Source: Blattamonas nauphoetae (taxonomy: Eukaryota > Preaxostyla > Oxymonadida). Taken from it: 64,000 nucleotides of DNA. The stretch spans positions 1 through 64,000 of the forward strand of contig JARBJD010000150.1 in assembly GCA_033064195.1 (NCBI GenBank), given 5' to 3'. The position numbers were made by a program, and so were the translations under genes. The stretch's first letter is position 1, and each line of letters starts with the position of its first letter. Below the pieces are notes generated by a model. That model saw nothing but the letters and a program-made list of their open reading frames with translations, made no database searches and had not been told where the DNA came from. Positions 45,994-57,879 of the stretch are shown in pieces.

Positions 45994-48517
45994 CTACTCT
46001 CCCTTCGACCCATGCTCATCGTCCCTCCTCTTCGCCTGCCGAATCACAGGCGACCTCCGATCACCCGATCTCGAAGGAGTTGTGGGCCCTTTCGGATCAC
46101 TTTTCAATCTCCCCTGTGACGTCATCGTCCTTTTCTGTGTGTTTCCTGGTGATGCTGACCTTCGCACTCTGTGCCCCTCCTCTCTCTCCTGATGTGGTGG
46201 ACTGAGTGGTGGAATAATGAATTGTGGTTGTGTCGGCATTTTCGTATTTTGCATAAAGTTGATCTCGAGCGTTTTGATCAACTGGATCATCGCGTCATAA
46301 ACACTCAAATCAGGCTCCCTCTGCACTGCCAGTGTCATCATTGCATGACAGAACTCCCCATAACCCATCTGTGCCGCAGCTCGCGCCGGAACACCAGCTG
46401 ATCCGACCCTTCTCTGACCTTGTGCTCCTCCCACTGACCCCGAATGCCTTGTCACATCGCGATACAAGCTTTCCATGTCGGCCTGTGTCACATTTCTTCC
46501 ATCAGCGAGACCAGCAGATCGTCCAAATTGACCAAACCTCGTCGAAATTATGGTCACATTTTGGACAGATCGCGACGGTTGGAGTGAGGTGGTAGAATTA
46601 GAGCGATAAGGCGAGGGACGAGGAGAGGGTGAAGTATGGGTTGGTCTGGACACTCCATCACCCGCGTGGAGCGTCGTTCGGCGAGCATATTCCTTGAAGA
46701 AATCTTTGAATTCTGGCGTCACATAAAACCCGACATCACTGATGATTTTTAGTCCTAACGGTGATTTCACACTTGCTGTGCGGAAAAAGCCTTCGTGGAG
46801 GGCAGCGGAGTTGAATATGTTCATATCATCAACGTCTTGGAGTGAGGGTGAGCCAGACATGCCGCCTGGGCGAGTACGGCGTTCGGAAGCACGAGAAGAC
46901 GATTCAGAGGAACTGGAAGTGCGAGGGGGAGGTGTGGGGGATTTTTGGACGAGCGGAGTCGACATAAATTCTGAGATGGTTTGGCCGTTCACGATCTCAG
47001 CGCCAAGTGGGTATATATTTCTGAAAAACCCATCAGGCGATGTGAGGGGGATTCCGTCTCTGTTGGGTGTGGTCTCAGACGTGTTTCTTGCAGGAGATGA
47101 GTTTGGTCTGGAGTCGGAATGATCTGAGTTCGGTGATCTGTCCATTTCGAGAGGTTTTCCGTTTAATATTGACATCAAACGAATAGCTCCGGAGACAACT
47201 TGGAATTTGATCTTCTTATCCAGTGGAGAATCCGTAACAAACGATGGGGAGTGGTTGATCTCGATGATCCACGGCCGGAGACGATAATCGAGCATAATAT
47301 CGAACCCAATGATGTGAAAGCATTGTGAATGAGGAAGTGGAGCGAATTCAACGGACTGTTTCTGTTGTGACAGTTTTGGGGACATCACGGGCTGCGAACA
47401 ATGTGTGGAGTAAGATGAGAGAAGTGACGGAGAAATAGCAATCATCGTCTTGACAATAACACCATTGATGGCCTCCCACATAGCTTCAATATCATGACCC
47501 TTCTGTTTCAGCAACCTTGTGACAGATGAGAGTGATCTCTTGCTTCCCACATCGTCTTCTGCCGCATCACTGTTTGCAATGAAATTCTTGCTTGTTTTGT
47601 TCACAGCATAGTTTGTCAGGTGCATATACGCCTGACTGATGTTAGATTCGTTGATATTGCTGTCATATTTCTTTGTACAAAACCTCGCAAGTCCTTCTCG
47701 CCCCAACCATATCCAGAGCGGAGCTGCCTCAGAACGACTGGCTGTGGGCGGAGCTGATACAGAAGACACCAGAACATAAATTCTGAAGTCAAATTTGAGC
47801 CCATCAATAAGAAACGGGCGATCGATGTATCGTTGAACGACAACCTGGTCAGCCGATGCATGAATTTGCTCGATTTTCTGAACAAGGTATATACCAACAC
47901 CTTGCGTCCCAGAAGAAGGCTTGACAATGTAAGTACGAGGCTTTTCGTTGGGCTGTGCAAGTGCGAACTCTTCTTCAAGGTCCGCATTGTCCTGCGGGAG
48001 AACCCAAGTTCTCGGTACAAAACGGTAAGAATTAGGATAACACAGTCGCATTCTATTGACGTGTTGAAAGAAAGATCCTTTTGTACAGAGTCGACCCATG
48101 TGTGGGAATCGGGAGAGCATCTACTCAAATATGGGGGTCATTCTGAGGAAAATAACATACTTGTGACGGTGCTAGTCTCGCCAACATCTCAATATTTGGT
48201 GCAGAATCCAGGTAAGTTAATCGACAATGTTCGGGTTTGTTGCAGTCACGAAAATCAAGATACTGAAGCGCATATTTTGCTAAGATGTACAAAAATGGAA
48301 AAATTGACATAGAAAGCAAGCAATGCAGATAATATTGATAAATTGCAAACAAAATAGCAACCGTATAGAGAACAAAATACACACCAATATCATAACGTAA
48401 AAACTGAACATTGACACATGGCTTTCCGTCCTTACGAGACTGAGGCGTGCATGGTCGGATGTATGGATAGTCCTCATCATCCCGTGAATAACTCGGCGAC
48501 TGGTAGTGCCGAGTCAT
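45994..48517 (-). CDS. Tubulin-tyrosine-ligase-like enzyme (TTLL, probable polyglutamylase)
   Basis: Exons 48517-48385, 48279-48161 and 48120-45994 give 792 residues with exact phase; intron 2 is only 40 nt. TTL-domain motifs follow in order: FLRYDI, FPHMGRLCTKGSFFQHVNRM, YIVKPSSGTQGVGIYLV (ATP grasp), VVQRYIDRPFLIDGLKFDFR, HLTNYAVNKTSKNF, and FDIMLDYRLRPWIIEINHSPSF. The extended N-terminal RYDI region and GLKFDFR motif favour the TTLL6/13-type glutamylases over tubulin-tyrosine ligase. The remaining about 350 residues are Ser/Pro-rich and basic. It modifies tubulin tails in axonemes or other stable microtubules. It lies head to head with the beta-helix gene, 44 bp apart. Confidence 0.88.
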
Positions 48518-48561
48518 TTTCGTGGTTGAAGCTGCCCTTTACATCATTTTTTCTTCTCTAA

Positions 48562-51500
48562 ATGGGATCAATACAGCTTCTCTTTCTTTTTCTTTCAACG
48601 TTCTGCTACGCAGATCCCATTTCAATCTCTATTTCCACCGAAGGGAAAGATCAAGAAGATTGTTTTACTTTAGTTGAGTCCCCATGCCAAACACTCGCAT
48701 ATGCTCTGACCTCACCAGGTCCCGAAGTAATCATTACTTATAAGGAGAGTAGTACATCCGTTGAACTTCAACCATCCATCTATGCTTTCAAGACATCCCT
48801 CTCAATCACTGGTCTCCCATCGATATTGAAGCTCGACGATTCGTTTCCCTCTGAGTCGGCTTTCATAACTTTAAACAACCTTACACGGTACATTACCTTC
48901 TCTTTTTTCATATTATTCCCTTAGCGCAACGATTAAACGTCTTACAGTTGAGGAATTGCCACGAATATTCATCCAGATCGCAAATGTTCAGAACGTCGAG
49001 TTTTCAGACATAGTGGCCTCCTCAGCCATCACATCCGCTCTCGATATCCGCCCTCTCTTTGATATGCAGCAGCTTTCGACCTTTCGTATCTCCACATCTG
49101 AACTCAGCCTCGTGGATTCGACCTCATCTCGTCCTCACATGACCCAACATAACGCAGTTTCCCTTGCTTCATGCATAAAATGTGATACATGCATCAATTT
49201 CTCCATTATTGGCTCAAAATTCACCGGAATTTTCTCGAATGAGACAGGCGACGAGATCATCAATCTTCCCTCCCTTGTCCATCTAACTTCTGTTACAAAA
49301 CTCACAATTTCAGAAGCTCAATCTCCCTCCATACATGGTCATTGTGACACGACTGACGAAGAAATCATATACTCCTCATTTTCATCCCATTCATCAGCCT
49401 CCAATGGCTGCGCTTTATGCCTCTTTAATACTGCAACCACAACACTGAAAAACGTTCACTTTGATTCTCTTAAGTCAGCTCTCTTTGGAGGAGCCGTGTT
49501 CTCATCTGGTTTGTGTAAGAACTTGACTATCACTGATTCACGCTTCAGAGCCTGCGAATCCCAGTCATCTGGCGGCTGTATTTACATGTCAGTCGCAACA
49601 GAACAAGAAAATATCCCGATTTTGTCAATTTCTTCATCTATATTCAAGAATTCGAAGGCTGAAACTTCGGGTTGGGCTTTGGCTGGTATTGCCTCCCTTT
49701 CTTTGCGTACGTCAATCTTTGGAGAAGAAACTGCTGTTTCATCGACCCAACATGGCACCATAAATCCGACTACTGTGCCAACTTCCGTGATATCTCTCAA
49801 AGCAAGACTCACCGAATCAAAGGGATCTTCTTCCGCTAATCTCACGGATTGCCATTTTTACGCGGACGAAAACACAAACATGATCAAATTCGAACAATAT
49901 GACAGTCTGACAATCACGTCCACAAACCCTCAATCGCCCACCGCCAAACTCCCCCCACTCCTCATCAACCACGTCACCGACCTCTCCATAACCAATATTT
50001 CCTTCGAAAACCTGCAATACCAACACTCCCCTGTCCGTCTCTCGAATATAACCTTCGGATGTCTCTCCTTTATTACATTTTCCGGCTGTTCAAATTTGTT
50101 GGATTCTGGGGGAGCAATTTCTGTGTCATCGTCGTACCTTTCCGTTCAATCTTCTGTTTTTACATCCTGTTTAGCAGTTTTGAACGGCGGATCTGTCTTC
50201 AGTGTCGATTCAACCATTGTTTTGGAAGATGTCGTCATGAAGGGTTGTTCCGCTCTTTATGGGTCGTCGGTTTTTGCCGGAAAGTCGTCCGGAGGGGCCC
50301 ATACCAACAGCAATTCCGACACACTCTCTGTCAGCATTCGTGGATGTTCATTTTATGGTTCAATTCCTTCAAGTGAGATCGTGTCATCTTCGAGCGATCA
50401 ACCCAATCCTGACCCAATCACTCCTCTTGTCCACGTCACCTCACTCGACTCCTTCGTCATCCTCCCCACAACTGCAGGCACAAAAACAACATTCTCTCTC
50501 TCGAACTCTGTCTCTGACGGAGCGGCCATGTTGATCGAGAGTGTCACATCTGTCTCGATGAGTGGATTTGCTGTTTCCGGAATCAGCACGGAAGGAGAAG
50601 CTGTTATTTGGATCGATCCAAACTGCGAAAACGTCAACATTGAAGCAGCACAGTTCAAGGAATGTGAAGCGAAGAGTGGAGCGTCAGTGTTGGTGGTGGA
50701 AGGAAAGAAAGGGAAGGAGAGCACCAGAAACGACGACGACAACATCGAGCGATGTGTTGTGCTGACAGGTGTGACGATCTCAAAATGCAAAGGAACTGGC
50801 CTTGGCATCGTTCTCCGTTCGTCTCGCGAAATCAAGCTTTTCTCCTGCACCGTCTCTGCCTGCGACATTTGCACTGACTCGTCACACTCGTCCACGAATC
50901 AACTTTCTCCAGCTCTCCTCTTCTTCTCGTCAAGTGCTGGCGAATCGTATGGCTCAGCAATTATTCGAGGATCAACAATCAGTGGAAGCGAGACACTTTC
51001 TCCTTTCTGTCTCATCCACGCGAACAATCTGAATGTCTTCACTTTCGAAACAGATGGAGAACAAGACGCATTCATCCAGAAACATATCTCAAATACTGAC
51101 ACAGCAGGAATCTGTCTCTCAAACTGTTCATCTGTCACTCTCGCTGGCACAACTTTCGATTCACTCGAAGGGAATCGTGGAACGTGTGTGAGTGCTGACG
51201 AGAATGTCGGAAGCATTCAGATTTCGTTCTGTCGTGTTAAGAACTGCACAGCTCGGATCGAAGCTGGTGGCTTTCTCTTTGCTCCACAGCCTGTCACACC
51301 AGCGTCCAAATCTCCCTTCTCATCCGACACGAAGTTCCGAGTGATCATTGAACACACATCCTTCGCATCTGTCTCCGCCAAAACGAGAGCTGGTGCGATT
51401 CTGACGTACACGTCATCATCTTTCACTGGACTCACGATTCAAGATTGTGTTGCTCCGGAAGCATCCTTCATTCTGATCGACGGAATCGATGAATCACAGC

Positions 51501-54500
51501 AACCGATTAATATGTCGTTGAACACAATCACAATCTCTCAACAGGATCCAACTGTCCCCACAGGATCAGCAATCGTCGCCAGAAAAGTGGAAGAATTCAA
51601 CATTTTGGGCGATGAATCAAAGAAGTGTTGGTTCATGCTGCTTCACTCCACCACATCAGGCTCCGCTCTGTCAATCACAGACACTCCAACCATCAAACTC
51701 AAATTCACAGCCTTCGAAAAATGTGAAAGCGACGAAGATGGAGGTTCAATCTTCCTCGGAACGAATTGTGGCACAACCATCTTTTCCAATTGTATCGTTA
51801 CTTCTTCAAAATCAGCCAAAAATGGCGGATTTCTGAGTTGTTTCCATCCAAAAGATGGATCTCTTCCGTCCATCAACTTTATCGATTCGGCAATCACATC
51901 GTCAACAGCCAATGGGAAGGGTGGGTTCATTCATTCGAATGCTGTCATCACGATTTACAATACCAGTGTGACAGATTGTTCTGCATCGTCGGGATTGTGT
52001 GTTTGGATGGATGGGACACTCACCGAATCTCAATCACAACCCGAACTAGCTCAGACATCTGTCAAACATGAATCCCAACCCGAACCAGGTCAAACAGTTG
52101 TCGAACCCGAATCACAACTCTTTATGGACAATTCATCCTTCACTCTTTCAGATACTTTCAAATATTCTTTTGAGACACCTTCAGTCCCTTATCTGTTCTC
52201 TCTCCACTCTCTCCTCAAAGTCACTCTCACAGCAACAACAGACCACACTTCTCTCGTCTCCTCAGTCGTCCCATCATCGACTGCCAAAATAGGCGCCTTC
52301 GAATTCTCCAACATCCCCACAATCGACATTCGATCGACGACAATGGACGGATTTGCAGCCGAACGTGGTTCTCACCTTCACCTCGACGAATCCTGTATCT
52401 CTGTCAGTCTTTCAAACTGTTGTTTCAAGCACGGAGAATCAACAAAAGAAGGAGGATCAATTTTCGTCCCAAAAGTTACTGTTCCCGTCCCACAAGTTAC
52501 AGTTCCCGTCGAACGACCCTCTCCTTCCACCAACACCGATCCTGTCTCAGACCCACCCACAGTTCAATGTCTTCTGACTTCGTGTCTTTTCGAAAAGTGT
52601 TCCAGCACGATGACGGGAGGAGCGGTTCATGCCGAACGATCGCTGACTTTCACTCTCGTCACTTTTCGAGATTGCCAAGCTGTTGAACAAGGCGGTTCAG
52701 TGTTCATCATCGGAGAGAGTGGAGGGGACACACAGGAAGGAGTGAAAGTGCAGATGAACGGCGTTAGCTTTGATTGTGCTGGTCTCACAAACACTCTTTC
52801 CTGTTCACAAGCCTGTTTCGACAAAACCGCCCTCGTCTCCATCACCCGCCACGAAGCAGAAGACAAGACAATCACAAACTCCTCCTTCTCCAACGCCGCC
52901 GCTTGGCGGAACGGGACAGCCCTCCATTTCGGATTCTGCTACGAAGTGATGATTCAATACTGCTTCTTCTCGACGCTCAGATCAGATCTCTTCGGTGGTG
53001 GCGTGTTCTTCTCTGAGAACGTCACAAGTGCTCTTGTTTCGAGGTCGTCGTTCAAGAATTGCGATGGGTCGGATGGAGGAGGGGCTTTGGTGTCGATTGA
53101 CCATCGAACAATCATGACGAGAGAGACAACTTCCCATTCTCCAGAATTTCTCTCCCAATTAGCTTCCCTCAATCTCCGTCAACCTCAACCAAACGACAAA
53201 GGAGACACACTCATCCTCCACACAGTCAGAATCGCTGAATGTTCCACAACCCAAATTGGAGGAGGGATTTTCTGTGAGCGAGATCTTCAAATGGACTCAG
53301 TGACCATCTCTCACTGCACAGCAAGCAAGGCTGGGATGTGTTTGTATGTTGGAACCACATCTCCGATCTCTCTTTCTGTCTCGATCGCCGCAAGCGTCTT
53401 CTCTGCTGCTGTGATTGTCGGAGATCCTGAAGAAGAGCGATTCCTTTCCGAACTGGCGAGTCGCAAAGGGTCCAACAAACATCAATCTTTCCCACTCGTC
53501 TCCTGCTCAGAACTTGTCTGCTGCTCCAACATCTGGATTCTCATGCTTGAATCTGGAATCGCCTCCTCTCCCACCAACCCCAACATGGACGTCATCCCAA
53601 CCTGCTTCCTGAACTACAATCCAGACAGTTTCGGCGTCCCCACAACAACACCATCACTCTCTCTTCGACTCGATCGTGCCTCCGATATCCAAATTAAGAA
53701 TACCTTTTTCTCGAACATCACAGCGACAGATCAAGCGAGTGTTCTCGTCATCGATTCAACTTGCACGTTCGTCACCATCTCCGACTCGACATTCGAGAAT
53801 TGTGGAGGAGAGAGCAAGGGAGGAGCACTGAGGATCGACGCCACTCGCTCCAATCCGTCGTCGTCTTCACACAACGCTCTCCAAGTCCCCGTTTTAACAA
53901 ATTGTGTGTTCTCCAGCTGTTCATCGGAAGAGGCAGGAGGGGCGATTTGGTCAAACTTTGCTCTTCGTCTGAAACAGTGCAAATTCAACCAGTGCAAAGG
54001 GAAACAAGGATCGTGTCTCACAGTGACGTCGGAATCCGAAACAAAGGACATCATCGTCGAGCTCGCTGGCTGCTCATTCGAAGGTTATCGAGATGGACCT
54101 GCCCCGACGCCCCAGAACTCGTCTTTGGTGAGCATTGTCGGAGCCAAAAGCGTGACAATCTCAGCCATAGCATCGCCCTCCGAAGGAACCATCATTTCCT
54201 CATTCAAGTATTTCATGTCCTCACTGAACGGCGCTGGACTCAGTCTAAAATCGGTCAACAGCGTCTCTCTCTTCAACGTAGAGTTCAGCGACCTGCACGC
54301 GCTGAACGGCGGAGGACTGTGTTACGAACCAGCCAAGACCGACATCGCCCATCAACTTCTCGTTCGACAGTGTCGGTTTGTTCGATGCCAGTCGCTCGAG
54401 AATGGTGGAGGGATAATGGCATCACTCACAGAAGCCCAGCTGTCTTTCATCATCTCCCACAACACGTTCTTCATCGATTGCTTTGCTAACTTTATTGGTG

Positions 54501-55963
54501 GTGGGCTGGCACTTATTCCGGCAGAGAGAGTAACAAACACATATTATTCGTCCATCACAATGACAGATGTGACATTCGAAGGGAATTCTGCGCAAAATGG
54601 AGGCGGATTGGCTGTTGTCACGAGTGACAGAGCTTCCACGTTCGATTTTGTGACGACTGGATGCAAGTTTAATAAGAACAAGGCGATGGGAGCGGGAGGG
54701 AGTGTGTTCATCCAGAGCAACGAGACCATCCCAGAAGCAACCTCTCACAGATCTTCGAATCACATGACCTCCCATTTAAGAACCAACCCAATTTCGTTCG
54801 TTTCATGCACTTTCAACATGGACACGTGCCAAATGAAGAAGATCTCAAACCCGCACTCTCTCGTCGACTCCAAATGGAGATATCAACCATGTGGATCGTC
54901 CATTGCTGTGTTTGGAAAAACAGCTGTCACACCCAACTTCGCTTCATTCTCAACTGAGGATTGCTTTGTCAAGATGGACAACTGCATTCTTACGAACTGC
55001 TCGAACGGGACACTCGTTGTGAGCGGTGGGGGATCGCTGTTGGTGTCATCTTCACGTTTCAGTTCGAATGATTTCTTGTTGGACGATCAACTGTTCAGAT
55101 TGGAAGGGAATTGTCAAAACGGAGTTCTTATGATGACGAAAAACAATCTCTTCAACGACTCGCCAGACACACCCTCTTCTCCATCCTCTTCCATCTCCTT
55201 CTCGCCCATCTCTCAACCCAACCCACAAGCCGCTGTCTTCCCAAACCTGCTCTGCGACACAAGCTGCTACTCGCACTCCGTCTCCACCAGCCTGTTCACC
55301 TGCTCCCTCCCAGAAATCACATCAATCACATGCAACGTCACAGAAATGGATTCTCACAGCTGGCCCATCCTTCCTCCTCTCAACTTTGTCAGCACAGAGT
55401 TCCATCCATACGCTCCCGTTCTGCGCGTATTCAAGGACACTGAAGCATCTGGAGTGTTTATCGAAACAGCACTGACACTCAGTCTCTCGCCTGTTCTGTC
55501 TCTCTCTTCCTCCCCTCTCAACCTCTCTGCTCTGATCGAAAAAACTCCATCCAAAACAAACTCCTCCAATTCACATCATCATTCTCCCATCTCATCTCCC
55601 TCTTCCTCTCCCACCCATCCCTCATCCTCCACTCGACTCTCAAACCGTTTTTCACGTCCTACCCCTCAACTCCCCTCATCTCTCTCGCTTTATGTTTCGT
55701 GTGATGGAGGATTGAGCACAAACCAATCTCCCATTGTCATCTCGATCAACCATCGTCGATCTTCCAAACTCCCATTAATCCTCTCACTCAGCATCAGTCT
55801 TCCAGTTGTCGCTATAGTCGTCGTCATCATCATTGTCTGCTGTGTTGTATCTCGGAAAAAGAGTGAGTTGAGATGGAAACGATTTACGAGATACGCTGCT
55901 GTCAATCAGGGAAAGAATGGCGAGATGAGAGGGAACTATGGAAGTGTGAGCTATTTCGATTGA
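48562..55963 (+). CDS. Giant right-handed beta-helix type I membrane protein
   Basis: Exons 48562-48887 and 48925-55963 (37-nt intron) give 2454 residues. A signal peptide (MGSIQLLFLFLSTFCYADP) opens it. Then comes a repetitive ectodomain with dozens of coils of the form F..C.S...GGA or S.F..C (for example ALFGGAVFSS, SQSSGGCIYMS, KAKNGGFLSCF), the pattern of pectin-lyase-like beta-helices. Near the end lie a Ser/Pro-rich stalk and one membrane span (LPLILSLSISLPVVAIVVVII) with a short basic cytosolic tail. Proteins of this shape form expanded families in oxymonads and parabasalids and are thought to act at the cell surface (adhesion or host-gut contact); that role is inference. No catalytic polysaccharide-lyase residues were identified. 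Confidence 0.85.
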
Positions 55964-56270
55964 CTTTTCATTTTCATCAGTTTCTGTTTTTTGAGATCTC
56001 GATTTATGTTTGAAACACACTTCACACAACCTGGAAAAACTGTTCTTCGTTTGTGTCAACAGACTTTCCCTCTTTTCATTGTGAAAAGAAGCCAAAAACC
56101 AAGAAATTTGTCAGATGAGAAAATATTTAATAGTGTTGTGTTCTTTGGAAGTCTTTAAACAGTATAGATTGTTTGTTCAAGAAGAAAGACGTGACATTTG
56201 TCGAGCGATTGGCTGGCGAAATCCAACTGGCTTGGAGAGGTCTCTCGAACAAAAAAGGCGCACAAAACGG

Positions 56271-57777
56271 CTACCTGAGAGCAGCTCCAAGCGGAAGCGC
56301 CAAAAAGCAGCCAATAGCGATTCCGACGTTTAAAACGACAGCCATCATTGATCCAGCCATTCCTCGCTTGGAAGACTCAATATTACAACTGTCCGCAGAG
56401 ATAGACATGATAAGGGTGCCATGGTATCCGTTAGTAAGGGAGAAGATGGAGTAGACGATGATGAAGAACGGGAGACTTTGCATCCACTTCACCCAGCGAG
56501 AGATAATGAGGATCACAGAGAATCCCTGGAAAAGAGAGATCAAGGAGAATAGGAAATTAGAATATGGGGAGATGGACACACTACTCGAACACATGAGACG
56601 ATCATGACGAGGAGAGGAGATTTGTAGAATTTGATGCATCCAGGCACCCATCTGGACACGAAATCACAAACAGCGAATATATTGATACGGATGTGCTGAA
56701 TGAAGACGAGAATATGAAAGAATGTTTCAGGAAGAAGCGAAAAATGACAAAGAATCGCAAAACTCATCAAACATAAAGTTCATACAGTCCACAAATTCAT
56801 AGACCAATCTGTAGTGAACATTCCCTTCGGAACAGGAATGGAAAGGACAGCGGAAGGGTACACAAACAACGTCGTGAAGTAATTCAGAAACACCGCCAAC
56901 GCGTACCATTTCATGCGTTTTAAGAGAGCCCAAAGCTGTTTGACAAACAATCCAATTTTGGCACATCCTTTTGGACTTGCTTGCGTCGTAGATTTGGTGG
57001 CTAAAATCATGTCATTCTTCTCTGAGTTGATGCCAGTGTCCTCGGATTGGAGAAGAGGCTGAAGTTCAGGACTCTTGGAGAATTCATATTCTTCCAGAGT
57101 GAGCTTGGCAAATGGGATTTTTTTGAAGAGGATTACACAGACGAACGCGAACAGATTTAACACAGCGGCAAACGAGAAGAAAATCAATCCGATAGTTTGG
57201 GTGTTGTCTCCTGGAATTGCAAGATGCAGTATAAGTGGAATCAGTGACAATAGCCCGATCAGGCCTTGTCCAATCATGATTCCACCTGCCGATGACCCAG
57301 CGAAGACACCGCCCAATCCAAACACAGATGTGTTTAGACATCCCGTGCAAATGCCAATTATAAGAGCGACAAAGATCATCAGTACCAGCGCAGCGGCTTT
57401 CATCTTCAAAAACGTGCAGATGAAAGGAACACAGATCATCATGATTGCAGAAACGAGAAACGGGATGCTGATGAAGATAGTAAAGTTCAGTTCGGATGAG
57501 TAGACAGCTGTTGAGAACATAAAAGGGAGAACTCCCACATTGTAAGCCACAAGCATCAGATTCATTGCATGCTTTGATGGAAGGCATTCAGAGAAGTATG
57601 CGGACTAGATCCCATGAAAAATGAAGAAAAAAATACGGCACTGATGATTGCGTTCCAACCAGACAACATCGCAGCACCAAAGAGGATAAAAAGGATGTAA
57701 ACCAGATTGAACTGATAAGGTCAAACTGAGAGAAAGCAAACAGTGTCCTTTTCAGGTTGATCTTTTAGTCTTCCCAT
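56271..57777 (-). CDS. Equilibrative nucleoside transporter (ENT / SLC29 family)
   Basis: The start is 57777 (MGRLKDQPEKDT), followed by a 30-nt intron; exon 2 spans 57711-57637 and exon 3 starts at 57604. ENT signatures include FGAAMLSGWNAIIS in TM1, VFAGSSAGGIMIGQGLIGLLS in TM4-5, the large acidic cytosolic loop (about 57000-57100), a second set of spans beginning AVFLNYFTTLFVYPSAVLSI, and CDFVSRWVPGCIKF, which matches the FNxxDxxGR-type region. Three further short exons end at 56271 after NGYHGTLIMS and AGSMMAVVLNVGIAIG. ENTs move nucleosides down their gradient; many gut protists depend on salvage. Exon ends in the last third are approximate. Confidence 0.8.
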
Positions 57778-57879
57778 TTGGATTGTTTTTGTCTTTGTTT
57801 AAGTGAGCAATAAATTGGTTAAGTTCACACTTTGGTTTGATCCAAACGAGAATTCTGCTAGAACGAACGATCGGAAAAG

